Shown piece by piece: positions 10,001-18,342 of a DNA stretch of 64,000 bases; position 1 is the stretch's first letter; each line of letters opens with the position of its first letter. This stretch comes from Tethya wilhelma (taxonomy: Eukaryota; Porifera; Demospongiae; Tethyida; Tethyidae). A program made the translations under genes and the position numbers. Below the pieces are notes generated by a model. It had not been told where the DNA came from, searched no databases, and worked only from the letters and a program-made list of their open reading frames with translations. Where the stretch lies: assembly GCA_964030475.1 (NCBI GenBank), contig CAXIPT010000001.1, positions 26,425,200 through 26,489,199 of the forward strand. The letters are read 5' to 3'.

Positions 10001-13000
10001 GGTTATTGACAGTGAAGATTAGTTGGGACTTGCTGTATCGCTCTACCAGGTCTTCACGGTAGTGGGCAGTGGACTTGATCACCTTCTGAAGGTGGTCATC
10101 AATTTCCCTGATCTTTAATTCAGCAGTAGCTGGCTCAAGCTGATCTTTGTGTGTGCCAACAATGAGGACTTTAGGTTTGAGTGGAGAACTCCTTGTCTGT
10201 GAAGTATTGTACGTGAATGTGCCCATTGAAGCTACACTGGCGAGGGTTTGAAGAATAGCTTCCTCTACAGTGAGTGTTGATTGATAGGGGTCTGACCGTC
10301 CACCATCAGGAAGACGATACTCTATTGTGATTTGCTGACGAAGATCTTGATTCAGAGGAAAGATAATGAAAAAAATGGAAGGACCAGACACCAACAGTGG
10401 TAGGACTTCTTGGAATTCCATTTGTCCACCTGTATCAGTGAGATAGAGCCTCCATGAGTTCTTGAAGCGCTCTTGTAGTTCTTCAAGCTTTCCACCTTTG
10501 ATAGCCTCTCTGAACACACCTCTGGGTGCTACATATCCTGATGGAGGTGGTTGACTAGCATCTAATATATTGGCGTGTACTGATGCACTTAGATCAGTTG
10601 CTATAGGTGTAGGTGTAATGGGTAGTGCGGGACCTTGGTGCAGATCTAGAGCAGGTTGGATAATTCTAGCAATATTTGCGACAGTGGATGTGGCAGGAAG
10701 TGGGTATGGTATCTCAGTGGGTGTGACAGGAAGTGGTTGTGGTATTTCAGTGGATTGAGACAACTCCACATCATAGATCAGTCTAGTGGCTTCAATGTCG
10801 TATGATATTTCTTCCCAAATTGCTGAGTCGGCACTTACAGTTGTGGAATAGGACTTTTTTACTTCAACTTGAATAACTTTATCAATGACTCCAGTGCTAG
10901 GTGATTGTATGTTAGGCATTTCACCTTTCAGTCGTTTCATTAAGGAACTTTTTCCAGAGCCAGCTGGGCCTACGAATGCTATATGACCTACAGTGTACCT
11001 GCAGCAAGACGATCAGCTTCATCTAATGGTTCGGAATGCTCACTTTCTTTCTTGCTATCTTCTTTTTCATCAATTTCAATCTCATCTTTATTATTTTCTT
11101 TCTTACTGTATGTTTGTAAGCTGTCACCTATATACGGAAGAGGAATATGTCATTGAGTTTAATCTCAGTATTGAATGCATGCATGGACTGAGTATAAATA
11201 CTTACGGACTAGGTGGTCCATTTCCTTTGCTAAGTCTCTATCAATAATCTTCACAGCTCTAATTAGTGCCTTCCAAGATGGACGAGGATCATTCTGTTGT
11301 GACCAGGTGTTCATCACTGATTCAAGACGACCTTCCTCTTCACTAGCAGAGCTGTGACATTGGTTTAGAGTGCGGGTCTTGTTCAAACCAAGATGTTTCC
11401 CTAGTTCTCTCCACTTGTGAGCTACTGGCTGGAGCATTGCAATCAATTGAGGTACCATTGCTACCATCAACAAATCAACCATCTCGTGACTCCTAGCCAG
11501 GTTCATGGCTGTAAAATTACCTGAAAAAGTTTTCAAATCCGCAACTCGAGCACCACGACTTAGTAAGAGTTTGGCTGCTTCTACATTGTTGCAAGCACTA
11601 GCCCACATCAAAGCAGTACATCCATAGCTATCCTTTAGATCAATCTGAGTATCAGGTTGTGACAATAATAATTGAATAGTTGCTAATTTGGGTCCTTCAG
11701 TAGTAATTGCACCCATTAATGGACTCTGGATCCACTCTAAACCCTTAGTCTTAACTAAACAGTTAACATTGGCTCCTCTATCAATAAGAAATGAGACTGA
11801 AATATCATCATATTCGTTTTCGCATGCTAGAACTAGAGCATACTCTAGTCCAACTTTAGCACCCCGATCCAATAATAGCTTTGCAATATTCAGTTCTTTA
11901 CTATCAAATGCCTCCATCAAAGCAGTTCTTCCAAAGAAAGTCTGTAGATCCACCTTAGCACCATGATCTAACAACAGCTTCACTGCAGAGATGTTTCCAT
12001 TAGCACTTGCAATTCCTAATGGAGTCCACTCTAGATGGTCCCTCTTTCTCACTACTTTAGTGTCAACATTGACTCCACTGTCGATAAGAGATAAGATTGA
12101 AGAACTATCACCACTCCTACAAGCTTCAATCAGCTGTTCCTCCCTTGATCTACATAAGGAAGAGATGAACACAATGATATATTATCACCATTTATACCAT
12201 AATCATTATGATTACATTGCCAATCTAAATGACAACCATCTGACTAATAGTATCTGAGCATTGTAAAAAGAGTTGTGGATAACTGAAACATTCACTCAGT
12301 TAAAAAACATACCCTTCTAATTCTAAATCAGTATGTGACAGTGCTTTGGCTGTGGGCAGAATAGTGGAGTGGCTCTGAGGTGGGCTAGGCTGGCTACGAG
12401 GGTGCCTAGTCTCATCACTGGAGGAGGGACCAACAGCAGTAGAGTCATAGTGGCTGCAGAATGGATTAGACTGAGACTGCCCAGTCTGGTCTCCACAATT
12501 TGTGTCCTGTAAAGTAGGACGATACACTTGCCGTGAAGTGGAGTGGCTCTGAGGTGGGCTAGAAGGGTGCCTAGTCTCTGAAGAGGGCGGACCAACAGCT
12601 GTAGAGTCATGGTGGCTGCTAGACCAATGCTGAAACTGAGGTTGACCTCTGTGACTTGTGTCCTGTAGGCTAGGATGATACACTTGCCATGAAGTGGAGC
12701 GACTCTGAGGTGGGCTAGGCTGGCTAGGAGGGTGCCTAGTCTCTGAGGAGGGATCAACAGCTGTAGAATCATGGTGGCTGTCGGACCAATGCTGAGGCTG
12801 AGGCTGACCTCCATGACTTGCGTCCTGTAGGCTAGGATGATACACTTGCTGTGAAGTGGAGTGGCTTTGAGGAGGGCTAGGAGGGCACCTAGTGTTAGAC
12901 CGATGCTGAAACTGAGGCTGACCTCCATGACTTGTTGTGTCATGGGCCTGTAGGCTAGGACGATACACTGTGGGCTGTAGGCTCTGAGGTGGGCTAAGCT

Positions 13001-13094
13001 GGTTAGAAGGGGTCTCATCACTGGAGGGGTGACCAACAGCAGTAGAGTCGTGGTGCTGGCTGCTAGGCTGATTCTGAGACTGGCTTGCACCCAT
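7065..13094 (-). CDS. ROCO-family protein: Pro/Gln repeats, ankyrin, Death, Roc-COR, Death
   Basis: Seven exons join with continuous phase: 13094-12313, 12149-11206, 11127-11044, 10987-8906, 8829-8756, 7510-7453, 7351-7065, giving 1436 residues. Residues 1-7 (MGASQSQ) form an N-myristoylation-like start. Residues 10-260 are low-complexity tandem Pro/Gln/Ser repeats. Residues 261 to about 470 hold about six ankyrin repeats (TALMEAF, TALMWAS, LLLDRGAKV). A Death-like domain follows (HKWRELGKHLGL). The Roc GTPase has its P-loop GPAGSGKSS at 610-618, DTGGQ at 788 and THKD at 882, then COR to about 1297. The C-terminal Death domain (LGGALGL ... WNILANKL) spans about 1345-1420. The 170 residues between P-loop and switch II are far more than in Ras. 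Exon 3's donor (AAA|GTGAG, 56-nt intron) is my choice; ACA|GTAAGA also fits in phase. ROCO proteins are GTP-regulated scaffolds; Death domains suggest innate-immune or apoptotic signalling. Confidence 0.85.
7714..7949. mobile_element. MITE, AAAGTCCATCTGGTTTGAGA family, copy 1
   Basis: A 236-bp element in an intron of the ROCO gene. Its ends are TAAAGTCCATCTGGTTTGAG and the reverse complement ending CCAGATGGACTTTA. Further copies lie at 27507-27750, 39199-39425, 62104-62340 and 63054-63274. Flanking TA dinucleotides would fit a Tc1/mariner-mobilised MITE. Confidence 0.85.
8095..8166. mobile_element. Short foldback element, TAGCCTCGTxCCCAGGCTC family
   Basis: A degenerate copy of a small palindromic repeat: arms reading AGCCTTGTACCCAGGCTC and GAGAGCCTGGGA around a short core, inside a ROCO intron. 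Better copies lie at 24288, 47113, 55366 and 55942. Confidence 0.6.
12323..13090 (-). repeat. Tandem coding repeats in exon 1 of the ROCO gene
   Basis: Four to five imperfect tandem units of roughly 45-60 codons. Each carries the succession HHDSTAVG, SSETRHP, SPPQSHSTS, QVYHPSLQDTSHGG and QPQFQHWS. Units differ by internal in-frame gaps, as expected for an expanding coding minisatellite encoding a disordered linker. Confidence 0.85.
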
Positions 13095-13665
13095 CCCTAC
13101 ACAGTGCAGAGGTTTATTAAAATGGTAGGTTAGATGTCATGCACCATTCACTATTATAAAGTTTATAATTGTAAAGAAAATACCTGTTTTTAATCCAACA
13201 ATGCTTTAAAACAAGTGTTGTTTTCACATAGATAGTACTAGAATCCTCATCTATAGGGTAGAATCTGGTTTTCAGTCGGGCTGGTCAGTTTGTGTATCAC
13301 TACTATCACAGCATGCCATAGCTGTATTTCCATACAGTGCTACTGAGCAAGAGAGCAATATTTTTTGTTTTCGATGCTTATTGCTCAGATACAGTTTTTT
13401 TCATATAAAACACATAAAAAAGGGTTAAAAATAGCTTATACAACATAAATACTCACATTTCTCAGAATTTATTAAAACCCGTATGTTTCCATTATTTACT
13501 ACTCCACATTGTGACATCACAGCTGTTACATTCATGAAATTACGTCATAACAGAGTGTGCGCACGCAGCTGCGCAGACGCACGCGCATTGAGGCTTACGT
13601 TGCCAAGGCACCGTTTTCATAGCATATTTGCGAGTGTGGTTAGCTGCTGTGTTTGAGGTTTAGCG

Positions 13666-15492
13666 ATGAATACTATTGAGGTTTCTACTGCAACAACCGG
13701 TTCTTTTCAGAACCATACAACTATCTCCACATCAAAGAGGTCAAGAGGAATGGTTTCTTTACTCAAAGATGTAACAAACCTGGAGCCACAAGCAAAGAGA
13801 AGTTGCAGTTTAAAAGCAAGCTTGGACATCAAGAAGCAAACTCAACGACTAGCTCCTAGAGGAAACCCAAGTGCTGGTGGATGTACTCGTGCTCAGAATT
13901 TGCAACTACTAGGAAATGAAGAAGATTCAGACTGTCAAGTAGCTGAAACACTTCAACAGGTACTCAAGCATGACAGACCAACATTCGAGAGAGGTACACA
14001 ATGGATTAGTACTTTTGTAGAAAGAAACACCACAGCAGAATTGAACAAGGCGTTCACTCTCAAGATTTTTAGCACAGCTGTATCGACCTGGGGGTGCAAT
14101 ATCACAACAGCATCACAACGAGCAGCAGAGGTCACTGGTGTATCTACATATACCATACAGAAGTGGGCAGCAGAATACTATGTGTCACTTGTTGGTATAC
14201 CACCAGATGATATTGATCTTGATTTGACAAGCACACTTCTGTCATCAGAGAGGGGTCGGTCATGCAAGAACCCTCACAGTATTATTCATGATGAACAATT
14301 CTGTATAAGTGCTCGAGAATTTGTCCGCAGTAGAGCCTATCAAAAGGGAGCTCCTAACATGACAGTGAAGGATTTCCGAGATTGGATACAGAATAAGTTC
14401 AATGTTAACGTGTGCCTAGATACCGCAAGAGTGTACCTACATTCTCTTGGTTTCTCTCTCCGGAATCATCACAAAGCAGTGTACTTTGATGGGCATGAAC
14501 GTGATGATGTTGTCGATGATCGCAAACAATTCGTTGAAACAATCGAGAAGCTCAATAGACGAATGTTATATCCTGGACACGCACCACAGTTGGAACCTGG
14601 CGAGAAGAGATTGATACAAATTCACCATGACGAGTCGACCTTCTACTCCAATGCAGACCAGTCTACCCATTGGGATGATGGCACACTAAGCGTACTCAAA
14701 CAAAAATCACTTGGACAGTCCATCATGGTGTCGGATTTCATTGACGAAGCAAGTTCAGACTATTTGCATCACAACAGTACTAATACACGTCTCTTGTTGG
14801 AAACAAGTACAGATGGATACTTTGACAATAAAATGCTTTTGAAGCAGGTTGACAATGCAATGGATGTGTTCGAGGCTAAATATCCAAATGATCAAGGTCT
14901 ATTTATCTTTGACAATGCACCATCACATAAGAAATATGCTGAAGATGCATTAAATGCAGAAAAAATGAATGTTCGACCCGGTGGGAAACAGCCATCATTG
15001 AGAGACACGATATTCAATGGACACACACAAACCATGGTTCTTCCAGATGGAACACCGAAAGGTATGAAATTAGTCCTGGAGGAAAGAGGAATAGACACTA
15101 CAGATATGAATGCTAAAAGAATGCGGGAGGTACTAAAACAACAAGGTGACTTTAAAAATGTTAAAACTTTATTGGAGGAGAGAGTCGAAGGAAGGGGACA
15201 TATCTGCCTTTTCTTCCCGAAATTCCACTGCGAGTTAAATGCGATTGAAAGGTGTTGGTGTCAGGCAAAAAAACATACAAGAGCCTACTCAAACGGAACC
15301 ATAACTCGACTCAGAAAATCAGTACCAGAGGGATTGGAAAGCTGTACAAGTGACATGATTGCCAAATTCTTTGTTACATGCAGAGACTACATGAGAGCAT
15401 ATAGGGAAGGAAAGACATGTGAAAATGTGGACAGAGCTGTGAAGCAGTACAAGTCACACAGAAGAGTTTTTGACTCAAATAATACAATTTAA
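13666..15492 (+). CDS. DDE transposase, IS630/Tc1-mariner-related, with long D2-E insertion
   Basis: Intact 608-residue single-exon ORF. The N-terminal 300 residues include a helix-turn-helix-like region (AAEVTGVSTYTIQKWAAEYY) and a second one near KDFRDWIQNKFNVNVCLDTA. The catalytic core shows HHDESTF (D near residue 322), FIFDNAPSHKK (D416) and FHCELNAIERCWCQAKK (E528 the likely catalytic Glu, E523 the alternative). The D2-E spacing of about 111 residues is much longer than the 34-39 of classic Tc1/mariner, because of an insertion containing RPGGKQPSLRDT and TQTMVLPDGTP. It should cut and paste the element by binding its inverted repeats. TA target duplications at the element ends support the superfamily; exact family unassigned. 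Confidence 0.85.
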   Translation: MNTIEVSTATTGSFQNHTTISTSKRSRGMVSLLKDVTNLEPQAKRSCSLKASLDIKKQTQRLAPRGNPSAGGCTRAQNLQLLGNEEDSDCQVAETLQQVLKHDRPTFERGTQWISTFVERNTTAELNKAFTLKIFSTAVSTWGCNITTASQRAAEVTGVSTYTIQKWAAEYYVSLVGIPPDDIDLDLTSTLLSSERGRSCKNPHSIIHDEQFCISAREFVRSRAYQKGAPNMTVKDFRDWIQNKFNVNVCLDTARVYLHSLGFSLRNHHKAVYFDGHERDDVVDDRKQFVETIEKLNRRMLYPGHAPQLEPGEKRLIQIHHDESTFYSNADQSTHWDDGTLSVLKQKSLGQSIMVSDFIDEASSDYLHHNSTNTRLLLETSTDGYFDNKMLLKQVDNAMDVFEAKYPNDQGLFIFDNAPSHKKYAEDALNAEKMNVRPGGKQPSLRDTIFNGHTQTMVLPDGTPKGMKLVLEERGIDTTDMNAKRMREVLKQQGDFKNVKTLLEERVEGRGHICLFFPKFHCELNAIERCWCQAKKHTRAYSNGTITRLRKSVPEGLESCTSDMIAKFFVTCRDYMRAYREGKTCENVDRAVKQYKSHRRVFDSNNTI

Positions 15493-15600
15493 TAACTATC
15501 AATTAAACATGCACTGTCAACTTATCTTCAGATCTTTACAATGTGAAATCTTTTGAATTTTAGTGGCTTTTAGAAAAGCCGGTTTTGTTGAAGAGAAGGG

Positions 15601-16210
15601 TCACTGAGGGGAAGACATGGATAGGTGAGTTGAGTGGAACTGGAATGGTCCAAATTCAAGGTAGTGTAGAACACCTGTAGCTCCCTCCAACGCTTCTTGA
15701 ACAGCTTCCAACAGCAATGCTTCACCATATATCTGGATGGAAATATCGATGACACGATATCGCCAATTCCTATCTTTATCAGGAGCCCTAGAATATGGTT
15801 CTGAAAGCACCCGTCTACAAATCAAATGTACATGATTATAATAGTTTAGTTTACAAAGATACGAAAATTATATCTTTAACTCACCCAACAATACGAAATG
15901 GCCCAAGGAGCATTGGAGATAGCCATTCTGCTGCTTCAGCTGCTACATTTCCCAACTTCCACTCAGTGCTGCCTCCTCTGAAAGCAACCACTTCAACACA
16001 ATTGTGATCTTTAGGGTGAAGAGGCTGTCTTTTAAAGCTTAGTTTGCTACCAATGCTCAGGCCATCATCACTCAAGTCATAAAATTTCACTCCACGACAT
16101 TGTGTAACAAAAAAAGCTAGGTCAGCTGCCATTTCATCAGCACGCGCATGTTTACACACGCGCTTACTTAGTAGTTTTGGACTTTGAACTTTTGTGGTTA
16201 GTGACATCAT
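15601..16210 (-). CDS. HIRAN-domain protein carried by the transposon
   Basis: Two exons, 16210-15885 and 15814-15601, join in phase (GTTGG|GTGAGT ... TTTGTAG|A), giving 179 residues. Residues about 35-108 fit the HIRAN pattern: GVKFYDLSDDG, then LSFKRQPLHPKDHNCVEVVAF, where RQPxxPxDxNxVxV matches the REPxNPxDxNAIxV core, then KLGNVAAEAAEWLSPML like the LGxLPxxLAxxLAP end. HIRAN domains in HLTF/Rad5 bind 3' DNA ends at stalled forks, so a role at transposition intermediates or in host repair choice can be inferred. The C-terminal exon (IQIYGEALLLEAVQEALEGA) is not recognised. It lies fully inside the inverted repeats and convergent to the transposase, so I treat it as part of the element. Confidence 0.7.
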
Positions 16211-16763
16211 TTAAAGTAACCACGTGGACTGATGACATCATAAGAATTGAGACCGCTACAAAGAGTTGTAAAGTTGCCAGTTTTTTCTGTCAATATGAAG
16301 CTTAAGCATAAGGTTTATAGCTACAACTAAAATTCCATAACTCTGCACTGTGTTAACCAAGTCTGACATCTTAACTCACAGTTGTGTGCAAATAATGTGC
16401 TTAACAATTTGGGTTGTATAATTGATATATTTTTACTTCCTACTCACTGATAGTTCCAAAATAAGCATTTGAATCAGAGTCAAAGTAACTACTAAATGTT
16501 ATCTTCACTCTGACATAGTCTTGGCTCTTAACTAATATTGGTTAGCATTTAATGTGCTTAACAAAAATGTGAACAACCTCCCCCAAAACAGGTGGCTGAA
16601 CAAACAGGAAATGTGACCACGCCCCCATATTTTGGCTATGACCTTGAAAATTATCCTTATTCATAATTGCACCATTACAGTCCAGTCAGAATTCACTTTT
16701 TTCTATATATCCCCAGAAATGTCTAAAATACAAAATATTGCTCTCTTGCTCAGTAGCACTGTA

Positions 16764-17345
16764 TTTGGCACAAGAAGGTCTCTCCCAGATAGTTCATGAT
16801 TGTTTAGGCATGACCATCACCATGCAAACGCAAAAACGCATGACCAGCTATGTCCTTGCTCTTTGATGTTAAAACTATAATACCATTGATTCAGAAGTGG
16901 AACATCTGGACAATCATGCATGATTAATTTGTTCTTGGTGACAACTACTCTACAGATGCAATGATCGTCAAACATAACCATAAACCTTCACAAAACATAA
17001 TAACCATTGTAGGAGCAGTATCATTATGATTTAAACATAAACATTTATACTTTGTTGATTATTCAGTTTATTTTGAGTGTATAGTCAATTGCTATGGAAC
17101 CAGAAAAATCTACTATCAGTGTTTACCTCTGGATCTCAGGTTATACTCGACAACATGTGAAGTGTTGAGCAATGTATGAATCTGAAAACACAAACATTCT
17201 TGTAATGGTATATATACATGGTAAAGACAACCATATAAGCACGTACGTGTTTCTTTCTTTGGTGTTGTTTATTGTTTGTCAATGCCTTGAGACTCACAGG
17301 AGGTTGGGATGGAATGATTGATGGCTGTGCATTCTCCCACCCAGC
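16764..17345. other. Intergenic with a possible MIIP 3' exon
   Basis: Mostly AT-rich non-coding DNA. A small minus-strand segment near 17183-17128 is bounded by an AG and a GTAAAC donor and could be a distal exon of the MIIP gene, but support is weak. Confidence 0.25.
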
Positions 17346-17354
17346 AAGACAGTG

Positions 17355-17355
<1 letters not shown>

Positions 17356-17401
<46 letters not shown>

Positions 17402-17405
17402 NNNN

Positions 17406-17449
<44 letters not shown>
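17356..17449. repeat. (GT)n-gap-(GA)n microsatellite
   Basis: A GT tract and a GA tract are separated by four N at 17402-17405, an assembly gap inside the microsatellite. Long ORFs across it are dipeptide artefacts. Confidence 0.95.
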
Positions 17450-17451
<2 letters not shown>

Positions 17452-17456
17452 TCCCC

Positions 17457-18105
17457 AGGAACATCTCTACCACCAGAACCATTCAAGTTTGCCCTAAATG
17501 CCTCCCACAATACACTAGCCCACAACGCAAACCTCCACCTCTGAAAGAAGAAGGACACAGATGCCTGTCCCCTGTGCAGAGAACGCCAGAGCCTTATTCA
17601 TGTGCTGAACAACTGCAAGAAGGCTCTCGACCTGAGACGATATGATGTTCGCCATGACGCTGTTCTCGCCCCTCTCTATGACCATATCAGACAAGCATTG
17701 CCAGAATCGACTTCGGCTACAGTGGATCTAACAGACTACCAATTTCCCCAACACATAGTATCAACAGATAAACGGCCAGACATTGTAGTCTGGAATGATT
17801 CATCAAAGCAAATTTGGTTCATCGAACTAACAGTTTGCTTAACAAGCTACCAAGCAGCAGTGAATCGTAAGAAAGAGAGATACCTAGACTTGGTAACATC
17901 AGCCACTACAGCAGGCTACAATGCTGAGACCATCATGATCGAAGTTGGATCCCGTGGACTCCCAAACCCAGACAGTTTCACCAAACTAGCATCGTCATTA
18001 AATATTGAGGGCAAGCCTCTCTACAAGCTGCAGGTCCACCTTTCAAAAACAGCCATAACAGCCTCACACCAGATCTGGCGTAGCAGAAACAAATGCTCAG
18101 ACTAA
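17457..18105 (+). pseudogene. 5'-truncated non-LTR retrotransposon tail (zinc knuckle + restriction-like endonuclease)
   Basis: In one frame the sequence reads PFKFALNASHNTLAHNANLHL, a TGA stop (17542-17544), a CCHC knuckle (CPLC ... HVLNNC) and then an endonuclease-like core (RPDIVVWNDSSKQIWFIELT, with a downstream K). The order matches the C-terminus of the element at 47.5-50.5 kb (zinc knuckle, then PD-(D/E)xK endonuclease). The TGA sits where such proteins usually carry Trp, so it is a nonsense mutation. The reverse-transcriptase part is missing; the fragment begins right after the microsatellite, a common outcome of 5' truncation. AATAAA follows at about 18270. Dead copy. Confidence 0.75.
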
Positions 18106-18342
18106 CAACCATCATCTGTAACTATTATATAAGTGTATAGCATTACTAATTTGTACTATAGCGGCTGGAGCCAGGTACCTTACAGGTGCAATGCTTTTGT
18201 ATAGTGTTATGACCACATGGTCCTGGGGCCTCCACCCCTCATTGATTTGAGTGTACATGCATACAAATCCAATAAAGTTGTTTCTCACGAGAATCATAAA
18301 CAATTGTGTGAAATCAATCATGCTTCAGGCATTGGAACTCAC

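Larger units (their letters stand above)
13335..16761. mobile_element. Complete DNA transposon (Tc1/mariner-like ends) with DDE transposase and HIRAN gene
   Basis: Terminal inverted repeats of 30 bp: CAGTGCTACTGAGCAAGAGA at the left (from 13335) and its exact reverse complement at the right (ending 16761). Both are flanked by TA (13333-13334, 16762-16763), the target duplication of the IS630-Tc1-mariner superfamily. The 3.4-kb interior holds two convergent genes separated by 108 bp: a transposase (13666-15492, plus) and a two-exon HIRAN-domain gene (16210-15601, minus). The arms look identical over 30 bp and the transposase ORF is intact, so the copy appears young. It sits about 240 bp upstream of the ROCO start codon. 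Confidence 0.9.

Noticed and set aside
10987..10999. 11-nt intron between GCAG|GT and GTAG|GT before the Roc domain
   Set aside because: Too short for spliceosomal removal; a 56-nt intron with donor AAA|GTGAG fits the same phase.
11688..12257. Plus-strand ORFs opposite the ankyrin exon
   Set aside because: Antisense shadows of the ankyrin coding sequence.
17136..17645. Overlapping ORFs across the GT/GA microsatellite on both strands
   Set aside because: They are dipeptide translations of the repeat joined through four N; no real coding signal except the retrotransposon frame after 17457.
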